A stretch of DNA of 64,000 nucleotides, taken from the NCBI GenBank assembly GCA_028532985.1, contig JANCIK010000011.1, positions 744,001 through 808,000 of the forward strand, written 5' to 3'. Position 1 is the stretch's first letter; every line of letters begins with the position of its first letter. The notes under the pieces are model-generated. The model ran no database searches. It saw only the letters and a list, made by a program, of their open reading frames with translations, and had not been told where the DNA came from. Shown here one piece after another: positions 1 to 12,936 of the stretch. The stretch is from Stropharia rugosoannulata. Its lineage: Eukaryota > Basidiomycota > Agaricomycetes > Agaricales > Strophariaceae. The translations under genes were made by a program, and so were the position numbers.

Positions 1-3000
1 GCCCGTGGCCCATTTGCAAAGAAGCCGGAGAGCGTGAGGCAATATCAACTGACCGTTGTGTATCGCATACGGCGGGGCGTTAAGCTCCACGCCTGGCTGC
101 TTCCCCGCTCCCAGCCCACGTCGGGTGACAGAGGGACCCGAGTCCGACGCGTCAAGAGTGCACGTCGAGGTCCCATTGATCGTGATATTTCCACTGGGCC
201 CAAATACTGTCGAATCATAGCTGCATGATTTGTCGTCAGTAGGGATCATGGCGAGATGGATCTCCGGTATTAAGATAATGCTTACCATTCGGGATAGTCT
301 ACCCAACAGGAATAGTCCCCAGAAATAGTCCCCAATCGTAATGAGTCTTTTCATTTTCCAGCTAGCGTAAGAGGGTGCCTACCAGAAACAGGATTGCCCG
401 GTGCGCCCGGTAACAAGAACGGAGGGTCGGTATCCGACAGATCAGCTCCAGTGCCGCTGAAGCCAGTGCGTTAAAATGTCAGCGATCATCGCACGTATGC
501 TACCTCAAACTGAAGGAAGCAAACGAACCAGGATCCATCACAGAATGAGCTCGCCTCGTTCATGTCAAGCCAAATCCCAGAGAACTCGATACCTGATGCG
601 CTCCAATTGCGTAAGGCTTCCGCCCACCAGCTCGATGTATTTTCCTGGAACCAATCCGGGAAAACCTAGCAATTGCGTTGTATTATCAGTTATCAGCGTA
701 GTCAAAAGTATCCAAGTGAATGTCACAGGCTTATTTTCTAAAGTGAAAAAGGTAATATATAGCTTACCGTATAACCGGGCCAAACTTGTCCAATGTATTC
801 TGTTCCATCCGGATTTTTAATGAAAACATCTCTGTACGAAAACGCAGTAAGTAATCACAATAACAGGAGCAATTCAGCCGACAAATGGAAATATTTTACT
901 GGCAAATACCATGATGAATTTCTAAAGAGAAGCAGTACTCACTGTTCAATGCCTTTTGTATATGGGTCATACTATACACCGTCGCAATACCAAAAAAGTT
1001 AGTGTCATAGAAGCAAGTTTAAAAGTCCCCGACTTTTGGTGCAGGGAATCATGGAGTCACGTACAATGTCGGTAGCATTAATCTGGACTGGAACTGCAGC
1101 GTCCACGATAGGAATATCTAAAAGGATGCTCGAGGTTAAACAAAACAGCCGACAACAACACGTAAAAATGAAAACAGACGCACAGTGTTGGTTATTTGCA
1201 TGCTAATCAGAAATGAGTCTGTTAGCTTACACTTCGGCTAGGTGGCTATACAGAAAACGCCTAAAGGGCCCGGTACGCACCAGTTCTGCAATGAACGCCT
1301 TCATTTCGTTCGCAGGGAAACTGACAGGATCAGAGGTGAAATCTCGCACGGCGTGATACAGATCGATATCATTCCACATAACTATGCGCGACGCGCGGAG
1401 CAGGGGCGGGTGATATGGCAGTCAGTCTCCAGAAAAGCATCCAATCTGTGAAAATGTCAAAAACACACCTTCGAGCGGTATGTTCGCCGCGCGCATACTG
1501 GTCACCTGTGCGCGCGTTTCCGCGACGTTCTGGTAACCCCATCTGTCAAATGTCGCCGTTAATCAAAGAGTATTTGGTAATGTGATGTAGTCAATCAGAG
1601 CATGTATGGGGCAGAAGCAGGAGACAGGAGACAGATCGACAGAGGTGTGGAGAGGGCGCTTTATTTACTCACCGACACAGGTGGAATCCGAAACCCCAGA
1701 TAGGCTGCCATGTCGGGAGCCCGACAAGTGCGCCGTATTGTTCGATGACATCCTTGGGCGTGGGTCCAGATAGGAAGTAGAAGTCCAGGACGCCCCCAAT
1801 CATGCGGTACTCGATGAGCGACTTGCTAGAGCCTGGTGGGGTGGCGAGGAGAATGTCCGCACCAGCAGCGCTGGTGTACAACCATCAGACCCAGGTTAAG
1901 TTGATAGTATCACAGGTGGCGCACCTGAGCAGAAACACACCATGAGATTGTGCGGTGTTTGTCTTAGGGTCGAAACGATGCTCTAGGTATAAGGGGTGGG
2001 ACCCATATCTAAGATGGTAAAGAAGAAGATAGTTGATGCAGTAAGTATTTAGGCAACGCTGATTGATGATGGTATCATCAAGGTATCATCATAAACCCAG
2101 ACTTGGCTTACATGTTTTGGTCGACTGGGTCTGCGATATCTCTGGCCCACAAGGTTTGGAGTGTAGACTTGACATCCCTGCGGAATCCCGAGCTGGAAAC
2201 AACTTCTCCTAACCCGTATATATTTGTATCAAGTGGCAGCGCAGAGGCGATCTGTTAAAGTAGATTTAGGCACAGTTGATTGCCAATAAAGATAGATTAG
2301 AGAGGGGGGTGTACCTGCAGATATTGGTCCTCAAAGACTAGAGGAAAGCCGTCCAAAGCCGTTGAGTTATCACCCGATACAATAGGTGGTGTTGGCGTCT
2401 TCGGAAGGGATGCAATACGGGTATCAAAAAGAGGCTCCGCGTGCGGCTGAGAGCGTCTCGTAATCCAAAATGCGAACGGAGAAGGGTCGTAGTTAAAGAC
2501 AAGATCTGAGGAGCTCTTGAACGACTTGGTCGGAGCGGGAGGACGCTGAACAACGGTTTCGGGAACGGTGTATTGTTTGTTTTCTGTGTCAAATATATTC
2601 ACATGAAGACTGTCGGATCACGAAAGGTCGGTTCAGGAGGTTACAGCTGCAGTAAGGTAGAAAAGGTACATACCGAGATGTTGTTTCGTATGTGACTTGG
2701 ATGGTCAGGTCATTTACGTCATGGCCAAACGCATTGCATGCGGGGCCTGCTAGGCTGAGCGAAGCCGTGAGCCCAGTGTTGGTCTGTTTGACAGAGCGTA
2801 AGGTGTATCCTGTACGCCATACCATGAGAAAAAAACATTGGATAAAAATGGACGACCGTACCAGGACACCGAGATACATCGAGGCTAAGGGTTGAATTCT
2901 CAGCTCGCTCTGACAGCGACTCAGAAACGGGTGATGCGTTGGGAAAAGCATAGACAACTGTTAGGCATCCACAGAGGGCTAGGAAGAGGCGTCCTATACG

Positions 3001-3012
3001 CCGGCTTGTCAT
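1..3012 (-). CDS. Secreted GH31 alpha-glucosidase (5' part; 3' end beyond window)
   Basis: Glycoside hydrolase family 31; such enzymes release glucose from the non-reducing ends of maltose, starch fragments and related alpha-glucans outside the cell. The start ATG at 3012-3010 opens a signal peptide (hydrophobic core [14 protein letters not shown]). Intron 2810-2861 joins to give CPGYT, the usual start of the mature domain, and a second intron joins TYETTSR to LHVNIFD. Further down the strand come [12 protein letters not shown], then [12 protein letters not shown] (around 1480-1540), [14 protein letters not shown] (around 1330-1380), the catalytic motif [15 protein letters not shown] with its nucleophile Asp codon at 564-566, and APPYAIHNG near base 70. 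All lie in order with short introns between them. Family members have about 850-1000 residues, so the C-terminal part including the acid/base region is missing here only because the window ends. Family is certain; exact substrate (maltose or other alpha-glucoside) is inferred. Confidence 0.93.
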
Positions 3013-3058
3013 CTTGGAGAACACAGAGGTTGTCTCATAAACGGCCGAACTAGGTGAA

Positions 3059-3064
3059 TTTATA
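3059..3064 (-). promoter_or_regulatory. TATA-like box of the GH31 gene
   Basis: TATAAA on the minus strand, about 47 nt upstream of the GH31 start codon. The position is right for a core promoter element; nothing else supports it. Confidence 0.4.
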
Positions 3065-5086
3065 TGAGTCCCGAGGCCGCATGTTGTATGACGATTACTA
3101 TGTCACCTGGACATTATTGGCGATTGCAATTGTCGATTTTTAGATACAGCCGCGTGGCGGGGTTGTTTTAGCGGTAATGTAGGCTTCTCCTTCTCCATTG
3201 CACTCGGTCATGTATATACGGAAGTGGCGCGTCCAGAAAATTCGCCAAACTTGAACGGGTTGTTCTATTCCTACAAGTGATTGGTCGTCAGTTGAAATAA
3301 GAAAAGAGTACTCTGAATGTTCTCACTTAAGACAGCCTTTTGACAAGTGAAGGATCACCAGACGCACGCGAAGAAAAGGAGTGACTTGGACTGACTGTAA
3401 AGGGATGGTTCGTTTAATAGGAGATGTTCCCACAGAGTGCATATGGTACGGACTTACCGGCCTGCAAGCAGCAGTTTCGTAATGATTACTATCATGCCAC
3501 CTTGATGCCACCTGGAGTTTTGTCCTTTCTCTTTTAGACGAAAGAAGGTACTTTTTCAAGGTGAAAAACCGCATATCGCAGCATACTATCATCGATGAGG
3601 AAACAAAGTGCAAGCTTGCATATACTGATCATTAAATGGCTTATCTAGTGCGGGGAAAGTGTGGGGTAAGAGGCGGGTAAAGGTCAGCAAGTGTACGTCA
3701 CAGATTTCGGAAACTGGAACATTGTCGAAAGGCGTTGCTTGTCCTTATGCAATGCCCTTCGAGCTAACCAGCACAGGGTTCTGTGTTTTCCAATCCTCCA
3801 GTTCAACTTTCAGTATCCTTTTTTCTTTCTTTGCGGGTAAGTTGCTTATGCAAATGAAGCTCAAATGAAGCCTATATTACCCGACCACATGTTACCTCGC
3901 TCGTGTTACTGGAAAGCCGCCGTGCGGCAAACACTGAGAAGAAAGAAGAGGACACGCGAGTCACACAAACAGAGACAGAACGTGTGTGTATTTGGTGTGT
4001 ATTCGGGAGCTCGTAGGCTACAACACAGAGGGGACGACAGGATGGAAGATAGAGCCAAAGAAGAGAGTTGGTTGAACTTTGAATTTGACGATAGAGCGCG
4101 TCAGGTGACAAACCCTAAACAGTAGGTGACAGTTACCTTGAGTCTACTTCCCATAATCCTTTAATAAAATGTCGGATAAATGCACCCTGTACTCAACCAC
4201 AAATATGTACAATTGTAGGAGGGCTGTAATAGATGATTCTCTACAATCTTGCTACAATCATACAGCTACTGTGTAAACCTGTGTAAACATGTTGCTCTTG
4301 TCATGTAAGAGTCATGCATGACTACCTTCCCTGAACAATTAGTATACCAGATATCAGACCAGAATACGAGCCCTAAAAAATTCATAAACTATTATACACC
4401 AAATCATGAGCCCAGAACTAAAGTGACCGTGAAGTTGGCTTCAAGTTGGCTTGGTGCTGGCGCCGCCCTTGCGCCGCCCAAGTAATAACGTTTTGACTTG
4501 ATGCCGGAGTCCGGCAAAAACGGCAACGCTCTTTGCCGAAAACGGCGAATACAAAGTGTGGCATTCTATTAAGTAATCCGGCCACGGCACCATGACGGCA
4601 CCACGGCGCCCGTGCACTTCCACCTGTCATTTATTCCTTGTCTAGAACTTCCTGATAACTGTAAAGAATCATGCAAGACGGCCTTCATACAATTGTAGAG
4701 AGTTGTGCATGACTCTGCCAGGATGAGGTGAATCCCCTGATAATTGACAGAACTACATAATATACGATTCCGAAAATTCTTTGGATTCTTGGTTGATTCT
4801 TGGTATTCTTTTTTAAATTTACATTGCACATACTTTTCATGTTAAAGCGAGGACCACTATAACGACATTTTCATTTAGTTCCGGAACGCTGGCGCGGTCT
4901 GTTTGCCTCCCAGCCGCTTGTCCACTGGTGAGTCAGAAACCAAGTTCTGCCGTATTAATGCCGTCTCGGAACTTGTTAAATCTCCCGTTCACGTGTATTC
5001 AGAGCTCGAAGCTTGCGCGTGTTCATTATCTCATTTTCATACCCTTGCAACCTTTCATAATACTGTCATAATAGTACTCTTCGTGA
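3065..5086. other. Intergenic, no gene recognised
   Basis: Only short overlapping open frames without family motifs. The part from 4150 to 4830 is AT-rich and repetitive in feel, with several copies of words such as CTACAAT and CATGACT, but I could not define terminal repeats of a mobile element. It must contain the promoters of the divergent GH31 and F-box genes. Confidence 0.5.
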
Positions 5087-7363
5087 ATGACGCGACGCAG
5101 ACGTTCATCCATAGACTCCGAGCTCTCCCAGCTGACCACCGAGCTTCTCAGCCTGCGGAAGAAGGAAGACGAATTTCAACGTATCCTAGATGGCCTGCAT
5201 AAGATGAAAGACGAAGTGACCAAGGGTCGCAGGACTGCAGAGTTGAAGAGGAACGCATTGGAGGCAGAGAAGGAGCCTATCAACTGGCTGCCGGTGGAAC
5301 TGCTAGTCCAGATTTTCCTGTTCGCGACGGACGCGGGCAATCTTCAACACGCGTCGTCGCAGTACGCACAAGCACTCAGCATCTCCCATACCTGCATGAA
5401 ATGGCGGAAGATTGCGGTAGCAACGTCGTACCTCTGGACTCACGTAGTTCATCACGGTTTCCGGAAAGCCCAGCCAAAGATAAGCCATTTGTATCTCGAA
5501 CGTGCACAATCCGCTCCTCTAGACATCGACTACTACAGCTTAGCTGGCACATTTCCGACAGACGAATGCGTAGAAACTGTCGAGTTTCTGGCAAAAGTAA
5601 AGGGTCACTTCCCGCAAGTACGGAGCTTGTCACTGCACACATTCACTGCCATTGCGCAGTCGTACTTGGTCCCTTACCTGCACGATCACCATAATAGGTT
5701 TCCTCTTCTCCAGAAATTGACTCTCGCAATAACGACTCCTAACCCAATTTTCTGCGAAGTACCTTCATTTTTGGACAGGGAGGCAAGCGTACTCAGGAAG
5801 CTCAAAAGTCTTGATCCATCCGAGGCGCTGGTGGTTCCAAAGAAACCAACCAGCTGCCTAACACATCTTGTTCTGGAGCAAGTACCTCTTTTTACCCTAC
5901 CCGTGTCCCTTCTCTCCAACATTCGCGTCCTTGAGCTCTGTCACCCGCATGGTAAAATCGACAGACATCACTATACTCTGAAAATGTCCTCCCTGCACAT
6001 ATTTCTTTCCCTGACGCCCCTTCTCGAAGAACTCACACTCGATAATACTGTGCCGGATTTTAAAGGCATGTCCTCAGACCCGACACCGGTTGCTTTGAAC
6101 CATTTGACCAGTATAGACTGGACATATCCGTCGCCGGGTGATGTTCAACGCTTTCTTTCACTGTTGCACATGCCGGCATTAGAAAAAATTGAACTGTGGA
6201 CCAAGGAGCGTTACCTAAACCACATTGAAGCGGTCATTTTACTACCCGAGCGCTACACAGAGGATATTGTCACCCTCCCTGCACTTCGTGATATCGCGTT
6301 GCATTCTTTGGCGGACGAGGACCTAGCCTGCAGGACCTTGCGGAAATTCAACCTTCCCGCACTCGAACGGCTGGAACTTGCGTACTGTCCCCGAAAACCC
6401 AGTGTTCGAGCGCATCAACGTACGCCATCTGTAGAGAGCGTTAGCGGGGAAGGCGATGCTAGACAGTTCGAATTGCCCCTCCTTCCTCGATTTGACTCGC
6501 TACTGCGCGACCCCCGTCTGTTGCACCTTACCCACCTTACCCTTGCGCGGTACACCCTCTTCTCGGACGTCTCCGAGGCCGAAGCATACGTGAACAAGGT
6601 GACTATGTCCGGTCGACCGCGCTCGCCCGTCCGGGGCGCAGGGTCTCTTTTGGGCTACCTCCCCGCCCTGACTTCGCTCTCGCTCGACGGCTGCTCGGGC
6701 GTCAACCGCCTACTAGGCTGCTTAGCCGAGACAGTAGATGTCGGCACTGTCGTCGTCCAGCCTCAGACTGCCAGCAACGTCGGGACAGCCAGAGTCCTGC
6801 GCGCCGTGCGCGTCTGCCCGCGGCTCGCCGCGCTCTCGCTATGGGACTGCGCAGACGCGGACTGGAGCATGCTGGCCAAGGCGGTGTGCGTGCGGAACGG
6901 GTTAAAGGCGCAGGCGCCTGGATCTGGGTATGGGCCCGCAGACGCGGACGCGGACGCAGAGGCAGACGGGGACGGGGACAGGGGCACAGACGCCTCCGCC
7001 GCCCCGAGCCCAGAAGCGCCCGCGGGTGTCGCCGCAGCGGCTGGAGAAGCAGCGGCGCAGGAGATGGTCGTGGTCGTCGCGGGGAAGGGGCGGAAAATTA
7101 AGCCTCTGCGGAAGCAGCGCTTTCACCGCATACCCGACGGCGTACAGGCGGGATCGGAGGCAGGACCAGAGGTGGGGGACCCCACAGGAGGGGGCGCTGG
7201 GGCGCCCGCGTCCACGGTGCTCACGGTGGAAGAGGCGTCGCGTCCCGCGCGCATCAGCTTCGTGCGTATCGTGGACTGCGCGATGATGGAGGAGAACGCG
7301 GTGCTCGGGCTCCGAGACCTGGGGGTGGTGGATGTGATTTGGGCCGGTTCGGGTCTAGGTTAA
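5087..7363 (+). CDS. F-box protein with acidic, Ala/Gly-rich C-terminal region
   Basis: A single-exon gene of 758 residues. Residues 1-65 are charged and probably coiled coil (Arg-rich start, then repeated Leu/Lys/Glu). The F-box follows at about 66-115: INWLPVELLVQIFLFA, then SISHTCMKWRKIAVATSYLW, matching the LPxELLxxIF...C..W...a.....LW pattern. Residues 170-600 have recurrent Leu-rich stretches (LTSLSLDGC, LRALSLWDC types) like the degenerate LRRs of fungal F-box proteins. Around residue 615-660 there is an Asp/Ala-Asp/Gly low-complexity run, followed by a basic patch. F-box proteins bind Skp1 and present targets to an SCF ubiquitin ligase; Agaricomycetes carry many such genes and the target here is unknown. 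GC content rises sharply in the last 750 bases, so long overlapping frames in other phases there are shadows. The first ATG is used and gives the expected F-box distance. Confidence 0.85.
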   Translation: MTRRRRSSIDSELSQLTTELLSLRKKEDEFQRILDGLHKMKDEVTKGRRTAELKRNALEAEKEPINWLPVELLVQIFLFATDAGNLQHASSQYAQALSISHTCMKWRKIAVATSYLWTHVVHHGFRKAQPKISHLYLERAQSAPLDIDYYSLAGTFPTDECVETVEFLAKVKGHFPQVRSLSLHTFTAIAQSYLVPYLHDHHNRFPLLQKLTLAITTPNPIFCEVPSFLDREASVLRKLKSLDPSEALVVPKKPTSCLTHLVLEQVPLFTLPVSLLSNIRVLELCHPHGKIDRHHYTLKMSSLHIFLSLTPLLEELTLDNTVPDFKGMSSDPTPVALNHLTSIDWTYPSPGDVQRFLSLLHMPALEKIELWTKERYLNHIEAVILLPERYTEDIVTLPALRDIALHSLADEDLACRTLRKFNLPALERLELAYCPRKPSVRAHQRTPSVESVSGEGDARQFELPLLPRFDSLLRDPRLLHLTHLTLARYTLFSDVSEAEAYVNKVTMSGRPRSPVRGAGSLLGYLPALTSLSLDGCSGVNRLLGCLAETVDVGTVVVQPQTASNVGTARVLRAVRVCPRLAALSLWDCADADWSMLAKAVCVRNGLKAQAPGSGYGPADADADAEADGDGDRGTDASAAPSPEAPAGVAAAAGEAAAQEMVVVVAGKGRKIKPLRKQRFHRIPDGVQAGSEAGPEVGDPTGGGAGAPASTVLTVEEASRPARISFVRIVDCAMMEENAVLGLRDLGVVDVIWAGSGLG

Positions 7364-7771
7364 CGAATGACAGATGTGCAGACAGGTGGATTGGGTCGAG
7401 ACCATATCGAGTTTTTTGTAGTACCTACTCATGAGACTCGAGAGCCAGCGTAGCATTTTGTGCCTTCTCCCCCGGATTACTCTTTCTGTCTGGCGAGTAA
7501 TCGCAACTAGGCAGAGCATTGTTCTTCGTTGCGCTTGCGGGGTTGTCTATCTGAAGCGGGTCACAACATCGACTTCAATAAATGTTCCCACTCGACGCCA
7601 GGACTGTGTTGGGTACCAATACAGTTCAGGATCACGATGTAACGATGCCATCCAAGCATCAATCGCGCAAGCTAAATCAGAAGTGTAAAGTATGTCGTTG
7701 AGTAAGTACATAAGCACCAACATAAACAAGATGGACGGTATGATATATTTAATTGGGCACCAATGAGATAC
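7364..7771. other. Convergent 3' intergenic region
   Basis: Lies between the stop of the F-box gene and the stop of the uridine phosphorylase gene, so it should hold both 3' ends. I see no gene in it. Confidence 0.5.
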
Positions 7772-9400
7772 CTACACGAGGAACTCCCAGACGCTGCCTT
7801 GGTCCGCATGAACCCGCTTCAAGGTAGTAGGAGGACACGAATGAGCAAAAATGTTGGGCCATAAATATACACCGATGAACAACTCACATCCTCCGGGATC
7901 TCTATATTCTTCAGCGCGTTTAAAGCTCCCTGCAGACACAAAAGAAAGCCGCGAAGGCAGACATGTGAGCCCGTTATGCTTTGCTCACCCGACACGGGAC
8001 CAGATGTATACGGAAGCGCTTACCAGACCGGTCCAGTACTCCAGCTCTTGCACCTGCGGTGGCGTGATGAAGTCCCGAGATTTACGAGAAGCAAAGACCA
8101 TGTGTACTGCAGCTGCCCTGATAACCGTGTTCGGTAAATTCGGTGGAGCGGCAGGAGGCTGTTGCTGCCTTGTGGGATTTGGGGTCTGCGCGATGACGGG
8201 GGCGACAGGCCCCGTGGCGAGGGGGATTCCTGTTGAGGCCAATCTGGATACAACGGTCCGGCCTGTCCAACAGGCGGCAAGATGCAGGAGATGGAATGTT
8301 TCCATCTTAAGGTAGGTCTTTAGTTCCTCTGTTGGTTCACCGTACTTTGGACAGAACTTACTTCCAGCGTCCCGATGTCCTTTACGGTGCTTTCCAGACG
8401 ATCTATGAGGTGCTCGTTAGCATCAGGGAAGGACGTCTGCCTGCCTTGTGAAGAATAGAAACTGGAAAGATATGTTGGTCGATTTCTTACCGATAAATTT
8501 GCAGGGAGCTTACCTGTCAGCAGAGGCATTCACTGTTCCAGATATGATTTGCGACGACGAAGACGGAGGTTTCGCGCTCTCCATCGCCTTATGAATCTAC
8601 ATGCCATGAAGACGTTGGTCAGAAATTTGCCAAGAACCAACGGTCGTTGCGCACCTCTTCAGACAGACCTTCATCGGCAGGAACCTAGAAGCGAGTACAG
8701 AAATGAGCGTTCTCTGACATTTTTCAATGACATCTCGGGCGGGCGCCTACTACTAACGGGTTTGCTAATGTGATATGCAGATTCGTCGCACTCTTCGGGA
8801 TTTGCAAAGTTGAAGTCGAAATTGCGGGTAATCGCCACACTCGCTTTTGGAATAACGACAGTCCCGGGAGAGACGTCTAGCAGCGCGCCGCATGACCCCA
8901 GCCTGTTGTCTGGGCTGAGTTCTCTGTCGCTCGGACACAACAGATAGCGCTACCTGATAATTACTAAATCTCCCGAAATACTCTCCTTTATTTCGCGGAC
9001 GAAGAAGTCCATGTTCGGGCTCCCCATACCAATGCTTACGATAGAAATGGGCACACCCCTGAACCGGCCGGTTATTGTCGTAAATTGGCGCTCGGAGGTG
9101 AGCACAAATGGCTTGGGTTCCGCGTCCAAGAAAGTTGCGATGGCTTTCGCGCGCGATGGCGCTCCTACAGTGATCTGGCTGCCGTCAGCAACGCCATGAC
9201 TGTGGACCGTAGTCAACATAACTTCTTACGATTCGGTTCGCGACCTCCCCAGGCCGAACGCCCAAGTGGTATACGCGCTGGTCAGCCGTTTTGGGGAAAT
9301 CTAATAGGAGAAGCAAAGTCGGAGTAGTAGATCATGAGATGATCCCCCTGGAGCACCCGAGGAGAAATGACATACTGGCGTCTGACAGGGTGTCTTTCAT
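7772..9400 (-). CDS. Uridine phosphorylase (nucleoside phosphorylase family)
   Basis: Splits uridine with phosphate into uracil and ribose-1-phosphate in pyrimidine salvage, in the cytosol. Exon 1 (9400-9376) plus exon 2 (9300-9230) give MKDTLSDANFPKTADQRVYH and LGVRPGEVANRI; exon 3 (9174-8954) starts ITVGAPSRAKAIATFLD and contains VSIGMGSPNMDFFVRE. Exon 4 (from 8902) carries LGSCGALLDVSPGTVVIP and ITRNFDFNF, a substrate-site region of the family. Then follow HISKP/VPADEGLSEE, NASADSFYSSQGRQTSFPD and METFHLLHLA, the latter two forming the nucleoside/phosphate pocket, and RAAAVHMVFASR. The last exons read ALNALKNIEIPE and GSVWEFLV-stop. All junctions are in phase with GT-AG introns. A Pro/Gln-rich stretch of about 35 residues separates the METFHLLHLA block from RAAAVHMV. 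The only odd point is the many (about nine) very short exons. Family certain; preference for uridine over deoxyuridine or purines is by similarity. Confidence 0.92.
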
Positions 9401-12400
9401 GTTCGGTCGATCTGAAAGAAGATGCTAGTGGATAGCACGGAGGCGTACAATGGTAAGTACTTTCGCCATAATTTTCGGAAGATGAATCATAGGCTTATCA
9501 TCGGAGGATTATCTACTCAGTGTCACAAATATCGTGACATGAACATCATCCTCTGTCCGCCTCCGTGCTGCCGCTATCCAACTTTTATCCAACCGCTATT
9601 CTACCAAATTCCGATATCGATCAAAATCCCATCCAGCTCAAGTCTGTAATAATTAATGGGTCGCGTATTGTTAGATTTTGGGATAATTTAATCTTTTGTT
9701 CTGGAGAAGTAATCGCCCCTTCAGCGCTTCAGCTCTTATTAGTTCATTAGTACTACCTCAAACCGTGAGGCCGCCTTGTAGAGCTCACTTTAACATCATT
9801 AGTCGCATGTAGGAAGTATAAGTTTATCTAATTCACGCGTTGAAATTTTTGGTGCGTTGTTTAGGCTTCATTTGTTCATCCAGATTAGTCAAAGGATAAT
9901 GGATACAATTTGGATACAATGTGACTTCTTCGAGAGACATTCTGTCGATTGCAGACCATTGACGGACATATAATAACCCTTGCATCCAGAGAGCTGAGTT
10001 GCATCGTGCTTCCATGACAGAGAACTTGGCAGACCATAACCTCTCGAGTCCATGCAGCTGTTGTATTACTGTAGGCGTGTACACAGAAAAATCAATTGAT
10101 TCTTGAACCGATTGATTCTTTTAATTTAATATTGAGTGGACTGCCATTTGAGTCTTGCACGAAGGGTCCAGTGCGTTGGAGCGCCTAGCTAAACGTAAAC
10201 AACCGTTTTTGTCAATTCGTCTCCCAATTCTCCTCACAGTAAAGTCTGTACTTCAACAAGCTTTGATCTCTACATTCGGAAGCTGCTGTCCTGCAATATT
10301 CGGTATGGTGAGGCCTCTCATTTTCAGTAAGCTGAGAATGTACAAGGAGGTACTAGCACCCGTACGGACTACCTCTGCCATTCGGGTTTGCTAAGATCTA
10401 CGTAGAGGGTACAGGGAGACCAAAACTAGCGGAAGAAAAATTCATGAATCAGGGCTGTATTCAGGGCCGCCCAAAAGAGGGCTCAGATCTCCAAAATCAC
10501 AGCAGGGGCATCTGCGCGAACATGACGTTGTTCACTACGTTTTCCCCCCTAGAGCCTGAACATCCTGCCAGGCGGCCCCTTTCTACATACCCTTTTTGAC
10601 AATTCTGCAGTGTGTCACCGTCCGCGCACGCTCTGCCTCGAGGCGCCGGCAGCGAGACCAATTGCCGGGCAAGCACATGCAAACGCGTGTCCTGTCCTCC
10701 ACACCGTGAAAAAAAGGCGCACGTCCGAATCGCTAGTGCTGAGAGCTGAGAGCTGCGGCTGCGCTGCATGTTTTGCGCATGTTCTTTGGAGACGTCAGTC
10801 CAAGGCATCTGATTGGAGCGCTTAACCGTCCCCCGCATGGGCACCCAGCGCCCAACTCGCACCCGTGGTTAGGGCTGATTAGGTCCATAAGTTCAACTCG
10901 CATCATTTCTGACAGTGATGTGACAATAATAAAGGTACCGAGATTGACGCTCAACGCCTCCTGGGGGACACTCTGAAACAAGTCTAGAGCTGCTTCGCGG
11001 CTTCACCGGTGGAAAAAAGCACATACAGGTCGTGGAACCCCGTCCCCCCTATCCAAAGAAAGGAAAAAAGAAAAAAGAAGGCGAGCCGCGTCGCGACTTG
11101 CCAGTTCGATGAGGCTTCCGACCGATAAGTTGGTGCGCTTACTACACAGCCTTGATGGCAGATACGCCTACAGATAACTTATCTGACAAGGAAGCTTGCT
11201 GCTCAAGGAACCACTACACGCGGGTTTAAATCAAAAACCCTCCTGCTATAGCCTGTTATCCAAGGTTATCCATGATTTAAGCCAAACGCCCAGTCGATCG
11301 TACGCTACGTGATAAAGTGGGTGATAACGGAACATGCGCCACACGGAAGAGTCCAGGTAAGAGATGGGGTCTTGCGAGTTCTAAAGGGCCTTCCAAGCTC
11401 CAGCAACTGGTTCTTCTCCCGCTAGTCGCCTCATAGCCTTTTTGCACTACCCGTTACCACTTCTTTATTCACGGATAAAATTGTTTTTGCACGGGAGGTG
11501 GGGGCATTTTTCACTGGAACTCACGCTGGCCGATAGCGGGCGTAGTTCCTTGCCTTTAACCAAGTCCCCGCGTGATGCCGCTTAAATGCTGTGCAAATCC
11601 CCAGCCATCACGATGACAGCAGAGAGATCTTTAACTGTGGATACCACGCATCTCTGGCAACCTAGGCCTTAACGACTATGACAGCTATTGATTCCAGCAG
11701 AGACTGAGGACATGGTCTGATTGTCTGCTGAGTTTCTGAGACAGCCGGGCCTGCATGCGCGCACGTACACAACTTGCGCCAGGGTACTACTACAGCAGGG
11801 TACCTTTTGTTGACATCAACGCACGCCCCTTCATGATAATCAGAACTATCCGTCGTCATGTATGTATAGCCGTTAAGGTGCGACGTTCACCTTAACCATT
11901 TGAGGTGCGTCCGACAAGGTTAACTGACATGAAAGATGCTGACTACTTGAGCAATGGCGCTCAGACCTGGGGCAAACGTGTTCAAACATCCCGATTCCCG
12001 TTGCTTTCGGAGCCGTGATCAAATCTGAGAACCCCATATATCGAACTTTTGGACACCTATCTCTGGACCCTATCGCATCGAATATTGGGAGAAATCTCTT
12101 GCTCTCTCGACTCTGCCATGCTCTGCGCCCACAGACGTAAACCCACAGGCCAGCAGGAGAGGAAGGCACTTTGACGCCCGTACGATGCTGATATCATCGT
12201 CATAATTTGAAATTGGGGACGTTTGTGGCAAGCCAACAGGCTGACATTGGGAGATCTGGATCGCGGGATCGGGTGAGCCGCATGACATTCGCGCTGATTG
12301 AAAAGTGTTGCGAACAGGGTATTTGGGTATGTTGTCGTTCTCAGGTGCAGACCGCCACAACAAAAAATCTCTGGAAATGGCCGTGGAGGCACAGCACCAG

Positions 12401-12936
12401 GATTTTGAAACATCACGGGAGCACACGGGGGTCCCTCCTTCGATCATTTGGGATTTTGTGCGCTTGTGGATTCGTTGCTCTATTTGTTCATCCTGCCGCA
12501 TGAGGAATCCCAAGCTCCGGCCAACTGGTAGATACTGGCGATGGGCCGGTCTACTTAGAGACGGACGAAAATTGTCGGAAAAGATTCGAAGGGCTGGAAA
12601 TCCGCTGCGTGCCTGTGAGCCAGTGTTGCAAGGGTTCATCAAGCGGTGTCATGAGTATGTACTTGCGTTCTACTTCGAACCAGATCCACCGGACGATCAA
12701 ACTGGATTGTTTGCCAGAAGCATCTTTCCTGGGATAATACGTCAACAACACTGGAGTTGGGAAGAATTCAAAGGGGGTATTTGTGGTCTGCTGGTATACC
12801 GAACAGCAAGCCTACGGTTGACCATAAACTCTACCTGCTTCCGCTTTTTCGTTCCGCCTCGCCCTTCACCCAATTCATGTGAGACATTGCGCTCACCGAT
12901 CTCCATCCAAACTCTCGTCCCCACCCAATCTCTCCC
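9401..12936. other. Long gene-poor intergenic region
   Basis: No family motif in any frame. Two fairly long overlapping frames occur near the right end (plus strand 12305-12940 and minus strand 12070-12642), but neither looks like a known protein, they oppose each other, and the plus-strand one runs into the HMG-box start. The part 10990-11660 has short A-rich tracts and probably belongs to the upstream region of the HMG-box gene. Confidence 0.45.
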
